A DNA stretch of 9,959 bases from Candidatus Moranbacteria bacterium CG23_combo_of_CG06-09_8_20_14_all_35_22. GTDB lineage: Bacteria > Patescibacteriota > Minisyncoccia > Moranbacterales > UBA2206. Position 1 is the stretch's first letter; every line of letters starts with the position of its first letter. The stretch is taken from NCBI GenBank assembly GCA_002772115.1, contig PCRW01000060.1, forward strand, positions 1 to 9,959, written 5' to 3'. The notes below the pieces were generated by a model, which was not told the DNA's origin, did not search any database, and saw nothing but the letters and a program-made list of their open reading frames with translations. Both the position numbers and the translations under genes were made by a program. This document shows positions 1 through 6,685 of this stretch, one piece after another.

Positions 1-108
1 GTAGTTTTGTACATATTTTTGTTTTAGTAAAACAATTATCTACTACTATTTTAACATTTTTAAGGAAAAAAATCGAGGCTATTCTTCAGTGGTTTCAACT
101 TTAATGAT

Positions 109-136
109 ATTATATCATTATATTTATTTTCGTCAA
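109..136 (-). promoter_or_regulatory. Sigma70-type promoter, leftward (copy 1)
   Basis: On the minus strand this reads TTGACG (complement of 131-136), a 16-base spacer, then TATAAT (complement of 109-114), close to the sigma70 consensus. The -10 box lies inside a perfect 9-1-9 palindrome at 102-120, which could serve as an operator. The predicted start is near 102, reading out of the window to the left. No start codon with a good open frame follows inside the window. Confidence 0.6.
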
Positions 137-429
137 CCCTGCCTTTCGCGATGTACTCTGTTCTGTAGATAACTCCTTGTGTTATCTCTTTCAATTCCTA
201 ATCCCCCAGTTAAAAACTTTTAATTTAACAGGACAGACCAAATTAAACTTTAATTATTTACTTCAATTCCATTATATCCCAAACAAGCCTTTTTCACAAT
301 CTCATTTCAGCTTTTTAGCAGATTTTTTCTTTTTGCATTCACAGCACTTTATTTTTAAACCCGTCGAATTCGATAGGGTTGAAATTAGGATTATTTATTC
401 GTTCCCAAATACCCAAAAACTCTAATGAT

Positions 430-457
430 ATTATACCACTAAATATTTTTGCGTCAA
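430..457 (-). promoter_or_regulatory. Sigma70-type promoter, leftward (copy 2)
   Basis: On the minus strand this reads TTGACG (complement of 452-457), a 16-base spacer and TATAAT (complement of 430-435). The -35 and -10 boxes, the spacer length and the ATCATTA just downstream are the same as in copy 1, 321 bp further left. The transcript would start near 423 and run through the gene-free region. Confidence 0.55.
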
Positions 458-490
458 TAATTATTTTACTCCCCCAACAATTCAAGCCGT

Positions 491-515
491 AAAAAAACAG
501 GCTTTGACCTGTTTT
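491..515 (-). terminator. Rho-independent terminator after the ATPase gene
   Basis: On the minus strand an 8-bp stem AAAACAGG/CCTGTTTT (508-515 paired with 494-501, 6-base loop) runs directly into seven T residues (complement of 491-497). It lies about 27 bases past the stop of the ATPase gene, in the right orientation to end that transcript. Confidence 0.75.
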
Positions 516-541
516 AATGTATTACATACCAAATTACATAC

Positions 542-1981
542 TTACATTAAAAGAAAATATTTAAATGGAATTTTTATAATATTATATTCTTCATTTATAT
601 CCAAAATATCTTGTTTTTCAGAAATAACAATTCCATAAGTACTTTTAATTTTATGCATAGTGTTTATAACCTGTTTTATCGTTTTTTTATCCGTGCTAAC
701 TTCTATCACAATATCACGATTTCCAAAACCGACTATAAAATCAGCTCCTCCAGACTCCGCATCATAATTAAGATGAACTTCCTTTTGCCGGTAAAGAATT
801 CTATTTAAATACATTCCAACAATATCCTCTAGTAATTTTCCGCGTGCTTCTTCTGGAGACAAAACGCTTCCGCGCAAATGAAAATACATAGCACGAAAAA
901 CTGGAGCGGAAAACAAAAATTTTGATGCTTGCCTCACTTGCGTATTATGTGAAACAGAAAACGGCAAAATACGCATTAAAACTTCCGTTTGTTGCAGAAT
1001 TTCGAAAATATGAGATACTGTCATATAATGCAATTGAATTCCGGTATTATTTCCAATAGCGGAAAAGCTGACTTTGTCCGCACTAGCTGTAATATATAAA
1101 ATATCTTTTATTTTATTAAGCGTTTCCGCATTAAATTCTTCCGTTTGTAAAATATCCTGTCCAACCACTCGATCTAATATATTTTTCACTTGATCATATG
1201 CCAAAACCGGCTCTCCCAAGCTGACCAGTGATGGCAAAGAAGCATAGGTTATATAATCATTAAAATCTTTATTTTTTATTTCTGTCAGATAGTTATTTAT
1301 TTTTGGCTCCAATTTTTTCATTTCAGTGAATAATTCGCGCGCACTTTGCGCTTGCAAAAAAATATCACGCATTTCTTTTCCTAAACCTTTTTCTTTGGTT
1401 TTCCATTCTTTTATTTTTTTATATTCACAAAAGCTCAAGGGAAATACTTTTTCAAAAATAGGCCGACGGGCAACATCAATATTTATATTCATCGACAATG
1501 CGGATGAACCAGTTACAAAAATAAAAACATTTGGCGCATTATCATAAATCGCTTTCAGTGCCATGCCCCACCCTTTGTCATATTGAATTTCATCCAAAAA
1601 AAGAAAAACTGGCTTACCAAACTGTGCGAAACTCATTCCCAAAAAATCATTTTCGTAAACAAAAAGAATTTCTTTCAAAGAAATAGATTGGTCTATTTGG
1701 TCCACGGACAAAAAAAGTTTAGTTGCTTCTTTGGGTGCATCAAAAAAAATCTGCGACATCAGCGTAGTTTTTCCAGCTCCCCGTAAACCAGTTAGAATAA
1801 CCCAGCGACGCGATTTATCTCCGGAAATAAATTTATTGAAATGTTCTTTAACTTTCACATACACATTGCGATTCGGCCGTTTTTTCCCATCCTCAAAAAC
1901 ATAAGAATGTGCTCTTATTTCAGCATCGGAAATTCGCGCGCGAAGCAATGCGATAATTTGCTGTTTTTTGTCTTGATTCAT
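542..1981 (-). CDS. AAA_14/DUF4143-type ATP-binding protein
   Basis: Predicted P-loop ATPase of 479 residues of the AAA_14 plus DUF4143 type. These are widespread orphan ATPases of unknown role, often thought to be mobile or toxin-antitoxin-like. Numbering from the upstream TTG at 2041, the Walker A motif GLRGAGKTT is at residues 85-93, Walker B LFLDEIQ at 147-153 (Asp150, Glu151), and a TGSS sensor-like motif at 177-180. The C-terminal region (about 400-449) has the ADFIV...IVIEV pattern of a decayed PD-(D/E)XK fold, with Ser where Lys is usual. I place the start at the ATG at 1981 and not at the TTG at 2041: that TTG is the first part of a TTGACA -35 box, so the 20 extra codons would be promoter. 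No clear ribosome binding site is visible. The gene has its own promoter and terminator and so forms a single-gene unit after clpB. Substrate and function are unknown. Confidence 0.82.
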   Translation of the reverse strand: MNQDKKQQIIALLRARISDAEIRAHSYVFEDGKKRPNRNVYVKVKEHFNKFISGDKSRRWVILTGLRGAGKTTLMSQIFFDAPKEATKLFLSVDQIDQSISLKEILFVYENDFLGMSFAQFGKPVFLFLDEIQYDKGWGMALKAIYDNAPNVFIFVTGSSALSMNINIDVARRPIFEKVFPLSFCEYKKIKEWKTKEKGLGKEMRDIFLQAQSARELFTEMKKLEPKINNYLTEIKNKDFNDYITYASLPSLVSLGEPVLAYDQVKNILDRVVGQDILQTEEFNAETLNKIKDILYITASADKVSFSAIGNNTGIQLHYMTVSHIFEILQQTEVLMRILPFSVSHNTQVRQASKFLFSAPVFRAMYFHLRGSVLSPEEARGKLLEDIVGMYLNRILYRQKEVHLNYDAESGGADFIVGFGNRDIVIEVSTDKKTIKQVINTMHKIKSTYGIVISEKQDILDINEEYNIIKIPFKYFLLM

Positions 1982-2012
1982 ATCGAATGGTTTTAATTTC
2001 TTATCGGTTCTG

Positions 2013-2041
2013 ATATAACACAAATAACTATTCCTTGTCAA
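2013..2041 (-). promoter_or_regulatory. Promoter of the ATPase gene
   Basis: On the minus strand there is a consensus TTGACA (complement of 2036-2041), a 17-base spacer and TTATAT (complement of 2013-2018), preceded by TGTG. The predicted start is near 2006, giving a leader of about 25 bases before the ATG at 1981. This promoter is the reason to reject the longer TTG-initiated reading of the ATPase. Confidence 0.65.
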
Positions 2042-2130
2042 TCGTAAACGATAAGAAACTTAGAAACTCCATTTTTTGGCTTGTTAGAGGAATTTTTTTA
2101 TATGATTCCTTAAAAAGATTGTTCATACTT

Positions 2131-4740
2131 TCATTTCTCAAAAACCAATTTTTCTTTTTTCAGATCAACCTTTACTTTTTCTCCTTCTTTTATCTTGCCT
2201 TCAATTATCTCCATCGCCAATTCATCCAAAATTTCATTTTGAATAATTCTTTTGAGCGGTCTGGCGCCGTACGCTGGATCGTAACCTTTTTTAGAAAGAT
2301 ATTTTTTCGCTTCCAAAGTGAGCGTAAGTTTGATATTTTTTTGCGTCAAGCGTTGTTGGATTTTTTTGATTTCCAAATCAACGATAAGCTTTAACATTTT
2401 AGGCGTAATAGGATGAAAAATTGTTATTTCATCCAGTCGATTCAAAAATTCCGGCTTGAAATTTTCCCGCAAAGAAAAAAGCACTTTTTCCTTCATTTCT
2501 TCCTCTCCCAAAACTTCATTCTCCGCTTCTTTGAAACCTAAGCCACTTTTATAAATTATATCCGAGCCAACATTGGATGTCATAATAATCACCGTATTTT
2601 TGAAATTAACTCGCCGACCCTTGGAATCAGTCAAATGACCTTCATCCAAAATTTGAAGCATTATATTGAAAACTTGAGGATTAGCTTTTTCAATTTCATC
2701 AAATAAAATTACACTGTACGGTTTTTTGCGAATAATTTCCGTCAATTGGCCACCTTCTTCATAACCGACATATCCAGGAGGCGAACCAATTAGTTTTGAA
2801 ACGCTGTGCGATTCCATATATTCGCTCATATCTACTCGAATCATAGCCGATTCGCTATCAAAAAGAAATTCAGCCAAAGTTTTTGCCAATTCAGTTTTTC
2901 CCACGCCTGTTGGACCCAAAAATATAAAAGATCCAATCGGTCGATTGATTTGAGAAATTCCACTGCGCGATCTTCTAATTGCATTGGAAACTGCTTTGAT
3001 CGCCTCTTTTTGTCCCACTACTCTTTGTGATAATTTTTCTTCCATTCCAATCAATTTTTCTGATTCGTCTTGAAGCATTTTAGATACAGGGATACCGGTC
3101 CAGCGAGAAACTACTTTGGCAATATCTTCCGGCATCACTTCTTCCTTGAAAATTGAATTTTTACTTTGAATTCCGTCTAATTTTTCTTTTTCAATTTTTA
3201 TTTTTTTCTCCAATTCCGGAATTTTTCCATACCGGATTTCTGCCACCTTATCCAACTCCATTTTTCGTTCAGAAATTTCCGCTTGAGATTTTAATTTTTC
3301 AATCTCGGCCGAATGAGCGCGAATATTAGTAATTAAATCTTTTTCCGTTTTCCATTGGAGTTTCACTTTTTGCGACTGCTCTTTGACTTCCGCCAATTTC
3401 TTTTTCAATTCTCTAATTCTATTTTTTGCTTCCGTGGTATTTTCTTTTTCCAAAGCTTTCTTTTCTATTTCCATTCTGCGCATCAGTCTCTCGGCAGAAT
3501 CAATTTCAACTGGCATTGAATCAATTTCCATTCGCATCGCGCTAGTCGCCTCATCAATCAAATCCACCGCCTTGTCCGGCAAAAATCGATCAGTAATATA
3601 GCGATCAGAAAGTTTCACTGCTTCACAAATTGCTGAATCAGTAATTTTTACTCCGTGATGCACCTCATATTTTTCTTTCAGCCCTCGCAATATCGCAATA
3701 GCATCTTCGATGGAAGGTTCTGTCACTATAATCGGCTGAAATCTCCGCTCAAGAGCAGTATCTTTTTCAATATATTTTTGATATTCCCGCGTGGTAGTTG
3801 CGCCAATCATTCTTATTTTTCCTCTCGCCAAAGCCGGCTTTAGCATATTGGAAGCATCTAGCGCCCCTTCTATCGCTCCAGCCCCCACCAAAGTATGCAG
3901 TTCATCGATAAACAAAATATATTTCCCCGCGCCTCGATCGATTTCATTGATAATAGCTTTTAATCTTTCTTCGAATTCGCCACGAAATTTTGTGCCGGCC
4001 AAAAGCGAACCCAGATCCAAAGAAACAATCCATTTATCTTTGAGTGTTTCTGGCACATCACCTTCGGCAATTCTTTGCGCCAAACCTTCTACAATGGCTG
4101 TTTTTCCTGTTCCCGCTTCACCGATAAGTACGGGATTATTTTTAGTCCGGCGACTCAAAACTTGCATCACGCGTCGAATTTCATTATCTCGACCAATAAC
4201 CGGATCTAATTTTTTATTTCTTGCCAACTCCGTCAAATCCACAGTATATTTTTCCATCACTTGAAATTTTGTTTCTGGTTCCGGCGTATCTATGCGCTGT
4301 CCGCCTCTAATTTCCGAAAGTATTTTCAACGCTTTTTCATAATTGAGACCTTTTTTTTCTAAAAAACTTTTCAAAACTGTTTTGGCCGACAAGAAAGCCA
4401 GCAGGATATGTTCGGTGGAAATATAATCATCGCCAATTTTTTTGGCTTCCTGTTGAGCAGTACTTAGAATAATAATCACTTCTGGCGCGATAAAAATTTG
4501 AGCTAAACCGCCTTTAGCATTTTTGGGATAGCTATCCAAAATAGCCATCACTTCCGCGCTTATTTTTTCTAGGTTCATTTCCAGTTTTTTTAGCACCAAC
4601 GGCACAGAAGAATTTTCTTGATTGATCAAAGAATAAAATAAATGGAAAACATCCACCTGTTGTTGGTTTTTGATTATTGCCAATTCTTGCGAACTGCGCA
4701 AAACTTCTTGAGATTTAGTTGTGAGTTTATTTAGATCCAT
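2131..4740 (-). CDS. clpB: ClpB-type AAA+ disaggregase with a ClpC-like LGF loop
   Basis: Hexameric cytoplasmic Hsp100 ATPase of 869 residues (E. coli ClpB has 857). Domains in order: Clp N-domain repeats at about 1-147; first AAA+ module with Walker A GEAGTGKT at 207-214, Walker B LFIDE at 276-280 and the ERRF arginine region at 331-334; a long coiled-coil middle domain at about 405-530, the ClpB hallmark; second AAA+ module with Walker A GPTGVGKT at 609-616, Walker B ILFDE at 678-682 and sensor-2 GARPL at 825-829. All catalytic motifs are intact. Family role: threading aggregated proteins, normally with DnaK. The oddity is the segment after TSNVG (721-725), which has GLGF at 733-736, where ClpC has its ClpP-docking tripeptide and E. 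coli ClpB has none. It starts 12 bases after the ferredoxin stop, so the two are probably co-transcribed. I see no CIRCE heat-shock operator upstream. Confidence 0.93.
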   Translation of the reverse strand: MDLNKLTTKSQEVLRSSQELAIIKNQQQVDVFHLFYSLINQENSSVPLVLKKLEMNLEKISAEVMAILDSYPKNAKGGLAQIFIAPEVIIILSTAQQEAKKIGDDYISTEHILLAFLSAKTVLKSFLEKKGLNYEKALKILSEIRGGQRIDTPEPETKFQVMEKYTVDLTELARNKKLDPVIGRDNEIRRVMQVLSRRTKNNPVLIGEAGTGKTAIVEGLAQRIAEGDVPETLKDKWIVSLDLGSLLAGTKFRGEFEERLKAIINEIDRGAGKYILFIDELHTLVGAGAIEGALDASNMLKPALARGKIRMIGATTTREYQKYIEKDTALERRFQPIIVTEPSIEDAIAILRGLKEKYEVHHGVKITDSAICEAVKLSDRYITDRFLPDKAVDLIDEATSAMRMEIDSMPVEIDSAERLMRRMEIEKKALEKENTTEAKNRIRELKKKLAEVKEQSQKVKLQWKTEKDLITNIRAHSAEIEKLKSQAEISERKMELDKVAEIRYGKIPELEKKIKIEKEKLDGIQSKNSIFKEEVMPEDIAKVVSRWTGIPVSKMLQDESEKLIGMEEKLSQRVVGQKEAIKAVSNAIRRSRSGISQINRPIGSFIFLGPTGVGKTELAKTLAEFLFDSESAMIRVDMSEYMESHSVSKLIGSPPGYVGYEEGGQLTEIIRKKPYSVILFDEIEKANPQVFNIMLQILDEGHLTDSKGRRVNFKNTVIIMTSNVGSDIIYKSGLGFKEAENEVLGEEEMKEKVLFSLRENFKPEFLNRLDEITIFHPITPKMLKLIVDLEIKKIQQRLTQKNIKLTLTLEAKKYLSKKGYDPAYGARPLKRIIQNEILDELAMEIIEGKIKEGEKVKVDLKKEKLVFEK

Positions 4741-4752
4741 TTTTGAAACTTC

Positions 4753-4932
4753 TTATTCCATTGAAATAGCGCTCACAGGACAACTTTCCATCACTTCTTG
4801 ACAATTACAATCAACGCAATCTTCGCTGATCACTTGCGATTTTCCGTTTTCAATTTTGAAAACTTTTGGACAAAGAGATTCGCAGGTTCCGCAACCAATA
4901 CAAAGCTCTTGATTTACTTTTGGCTTAGGCAT
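4753..4932 (-). CDS. Short ferredoxin, 4Fe-4S
   Basis: A 59-residue cytoplasmic electron carrier. It has C11-x2-C14-x2-C17-x3-C21-P near the N-terminus and C51-P near the C-terminus, the signature of single-cluster bacterial ferredoxins. In that family the first three cysteines and the last bind one 4Fe-4S cluster, and two others can form a disulphide. Extra cysteines are present at 39, 42 and 44, so a second, atypically spaced cluster cannot be excluded from sequence. The ATG at 4932 is followed by an open frame to the TAA at 4755-4753. The gene sits 12 bases before clpB in the same orientation. The redox partner is not in the window. Confidence 0.85.
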   Translation of the reverse strand: MPKPKVNQELCIGCGTCESLCPKVFKIENGKSQVISEDCVDCNCQEVMESCPVSAISME

Positions 4933-4944
4933 AAATTTTTATTT

Positions 4945-5071
4945 ACGAACTACGAAATAAACGAAATACGAAAAATTTAAAAAATATTTTCGTACTTTCG
5001 CCCGCCTCGACTCGCAAAGACGATTGCTCGTCGACGCGAGGCGGGTATTTAGTATTAATTTCGTATTTCGT
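4945..5071. repeat. Intergenic nested palindromic repeat
   Basis: A GC-rich core hairpin has CCCGCCTCG (5001-5009) pairing with CGAGGCGGG (5037-5045). Further inner pairing, CGACTCGCAA against TTGCTCGTCG, has two mismatches. AT-rich flanks in inverted orientation carry ACGAA motifs at 4945, 4952, 4961 and 4968 on the left and TTCGT motifs at 5060 and 5067 on the right. The unit occupies nearly the whole gap between the isomerase stop and the ferredoxin start. Its base composition differs sharply from the surroundings, which suggests a dispersed mobile palindrome. It may also terminate the isomerase transcript, since a run of six T follows the hairpin on the minus strand after a short gap. Confidence 0.65.
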
Positions 5072-5077
5072 AATTTG

Positions 5078-6121
5078 TTAAAATATTATCGACGGATCAT
5101 TGATGGGATTTTTCAATAAATCTTGCTCGTATTTTTGCATATTCTGCTCACTAAATTGAACTTTTCCTGCTTGGCTATCCCAATAAAATTCTCTGGACGG
5201 AATAAATATTTTGTAATCCCCTTCCATTTCCGAAAGCCATTGCGCAAAACTTTTGATCGGCACAAATATTTGATTCAGTTTAAATATTTGCTCCCCATTT
5301 TGTTCTTTCATATCTTCCATTTGAATTATATGAAATCCAATAGAACTTTCCACTATTTCGCTCAATTGGTTTTTTTGTAATCCAAAAACCACTTCTGATA
5401 CTTCCGGAAGCATTTGATTGGCGCTAAACCAGCCGAGCGCTCCCCCATTTTTCGCACTTTCGCCCTGTGAATATTTTTTTGCTGTTTCAGAAAAACTTAC
5501 TTTTTCCACTAAATCTTTTTGGGCTTTTTCGATTTTTTCTCGCGCTTCTAAATAAGTCGGATCAGTTTTTTTCAATTGACTAAAAAGTTTTTCTTGATAC
5601 AAGTCCGGTTTGACTATATTTTCTTTGAAATCTTGAATGTCCCAGCCATAAAATTTTTCCAAAAAATCTTTCAACTGATTGCCCGTGCCATACTCTTTGA
5701 GTTTTCGATCCACCTCTTGGTCAACCAATTCTTGCGTCACAAGGATGCCTCTTTTTTTGGCTTCCGCTTTTATTATCGAATCCTCAATTAATTTACTCAA
5801 AATATTTTTCTTTTTAATCGCCAATCTTTTTTGACCATCAGGCGTAGAAAAATCCACTCGCAAACCAACTTTGGAAAAGTCCTGACTTTCATAAAATTTC
5901 CTCGCCACCAAAAGTTGATAATCTAATTTTTCAAGGGTAATAAATCCGGCTTTATGTATTACCGCGGGATAAGGAATAATAGAAACAGTTTTTTGGATAA
6001 TTTTATTTTCCTTCTTAGGCCATAAATAAACCACTGCCCCAACCAAAAGAAGATAGACAAAAAATAAAATCAAAAAAGCTCCTAGAATTGTGATAAATTT
6101 TATTCTTTTTTTATTATTCAT
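5078..6121 (-). CDS. Membrane-anchored peptidyl-prolyl isomerase, SurA/PrsA-like
   Basis: A 347-residue extracytoplasmic folding factor. It has a basic N-terminus followed by one hydrophobic segment at about 8-33, with no lipobox cysteine, so I read this as a signal anchor. A helical SurA/trigger-factor-like chaperone region covers about 60-185. A parvulin (rotamase) domain covers about 190-290, including GGALGWFSANQMLPEV at 226-241 and the SSIGFHIIQMED strand-end at 259-270, which are typical PPIC signatures. The C-terminal 50 residues are not recognisable. Family role: cis-trans isomerisation of prolyl bonds in exported proteins. It starts 4 bases after the FtsB-like stop, so it is very likely co-transcribed and perhaps coupled. 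No Shine-Dalgarno sequence is evident. Confidence 0.85.
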   Translation of the reverse strand: MNNKKRIKFITILGAFLILFFVYLLLVGAVVYLWPKKENKIIQKTVSIIPYPAVIHKAGFITLEKLDYQLLVARKFYESQDFSKVGLRVDFSTPDGQKRLAIKKKNILSKLIEDSIIKAEAKKRGILVTQELVDQEVDRKLKEYGTGNQLKDFLEKFYGWDIQDFKENIVKPDLYQEKLFSQLKKTDPTYLEAREKIEKAQKDLVEKVSFSETAKKYSQGESAKNGGALGWFSANQMLPEVSEVVFGLQKNQLSEIVESSIGFHIIQMEDMKEQNGEQIFKLNQIFVPIKSFAQWLSEMEGDYKIFIPSREFYWDSQAGKVQFSEQNMQKYEQDLLKNPINDPSIIF

Positions 6122-6125
6122 ATCG

Positions 6126-6533
6126 CTAATTTATAAAATATTCCCACCATTTCAAATAATTTTCTTTTTTTTCACCGGAACTTTCTACTTTTTGACTATT
6201 TAGTCTTTCCGTTTCTTTTTTTTCCTGCGCTAAAAAAGTTGAATCTTGGGCGATAATAACCACATTCTCCTTAGGCTCTTGCAAATCAAGCTTGTCCTTG
6301 GCTTGAATTTTTTGATAATCCTGACTGCCAAGATACGCAATTCTTTCTTCCAAACTCATATTTTCCTGCTTTATTTTTTCCGCTTGTTCTTTCAAAGAAT
6401 CAATGTCATTTTCCACCTGCTTTTTTTTGGAAAATTCCCGATAAATTGAAACAGATAAAAATCCTAAAACTACAATCGCGCTGACAATAATCAAAATCAC
6501 TGTCCAGGAAAAATTTGAATTGTTGTTTTTCAT
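6126..6533 (-). CDS. FtsB/DivIC-like septum formation initiator
   Basis: A 135-residue bitopic membrane protein. One transmembrane helix at about 9-31 is followed by a coiled coil rich in Lys, Glu and Leu at about 33-68. The short conserved block AKDKLDLQEPKENVVII (78-94) is typical of FtsB/DivIC proteins. The tail is charged and ends in KWWEYF at 128-133. Family members bridge FtsL and FtsQ/DivIB in the divisome. The ATG at 6533 is one base after the TAA of the preceding 36-residue peptide, so translation is probably coupled. It is followed at 4 bases by the isomerase gene, making a three-gene envelope/division unit. Confidence 0.8.
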   Translation of the reverse strand: MKNNNSNFSWTVILIIVSAIVVLGFLSVSIYREFSKKKQVENDIDSLKEQAEKIKQENMSLEERIAYLGSQDYQKIQAKDKLDLQEPKENVVIIAQDSTFLAQEKKETERLNSQKVESSGEKKENYLKWWEYFIN

Positions 6534-6534
6534 G

Positions 6535-6645
6535 TTAATACATTAGCGCTGGAGCCACAGTGAAAGCCACCATTGCCAAAACCGCAATTAGACTTATCAC
6601 CAACCAAATAACCTGAATAAGTTTTCGTCCTTTTCTTGTTCGCAT
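6535..6645 (-). CDS. 36-residue single-span membrane peptide
   Basis: A small open frame: basic N-terminus MRTRKGRK, then one hydrophobic helix at about 9-33, ending APALMY. I recognise no family. Support comes from context: it fills the gap between lepA and the FtsB-like gene, its stop is one base from the next ATG, and a promoter (6652-6680) is positioned exactly to express it. That promoter predicts a start at about 6645-6646, so the mRNA would be leaderless or nearly so. The peptide could be a small divisome or envelope component; it could also be only a leader that sets translation of the FtsB-like gene. Confidence 0.6.
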   Translation of the reverse strand: MRTRKGRKLIQVIWLVISLIAVLAMVAFTVAPALMY

Positions 6646-6651
6646 AAATAT

Positions 6652-6680
6652 ATTGTATCAGAAAAATTAAAATTCGACAA
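6652..6680 (-). promoter_or_regulatory. Promoter of the small peptide-ftsB-isomerase unit
   Basis: On the minus strand there is TTGTCG (complement of 6675-6680), a 17-base spacer and TACAAT (complement of 6652-6657). Transcription would begin within a base or two of the ATG at 6645, giving a leaderless message. The promoter lies in the 40-base gap after the lepA stop. Confidence 0.55.
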
Positions 6681-6685
6681 TGCAT

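Larger units (their letters stand above)
1..541. other. Gene-free region with leftward promoters and small dyads
   Basis: I see no convincing protein gene on either strand. The open frames are short, low in complexity and match no family I recognise. The region does contain two near-identical leftward promoters and a minus-strand terminator, listed separately. It also holds several dyads: a perfect palindrome GTTTTAGTAAAAC at 20-32, a 19-base palindrome at 102-120 overlapping the first promoter, a hairpin with 7-bp arms at 167-187 whose minus-strand loop reads ACAAGGA, and an imperfect hairpin at 358-380 built on AACCC/GGGTT around CGAATTCG. A leader or small RNA transcribed leftward from the promoter at 430-457 is possible, but I cannot identify one. 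The next gene to the left would lie outside the window. Confidence 0.6.

Noticed and set aside
1..70. CRISPR repeat or tracr-like RNA, from the GTTTTAG and GTTGAAAC-type words
   Set aside because: The words occur once each, with no second repeat copy, no spacer periodicity and no cas genes in the window.
356..380. tRNA T-arm
   Set aside because: The CGAATTCG palindrome resembles a T-loop, but no acceptor, D or anticodon arms can be built around it.
177..425. Plus-strand 82-residue frame
   Set aside because: It is rich in Phe, Leu and Lys from AT-rich sequence, lacks a start signal and recognisable motif, and runs against the promoters here.
2073..2108. Terminator after clpB
   Set aside because: AGGAAT and ATTCCT can pair over 6 bp, but the loop is long and no T-run follows on the minus strand.
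3791..4264. Plus-strand 157-residue frame
   Set aside because: It lies wholly antisense to the conserved first AAA+ module of clpB and is a shadow of that gene.
4933..5077. CIRCE/HrcA heat-shock operator upstream of the ferredoxin-clpB pair
   Set aside because: No TTAGCACTC-N9-GAGTGCTAA-like inverted repeat is present; the palindrome there is unrelated in sequence.
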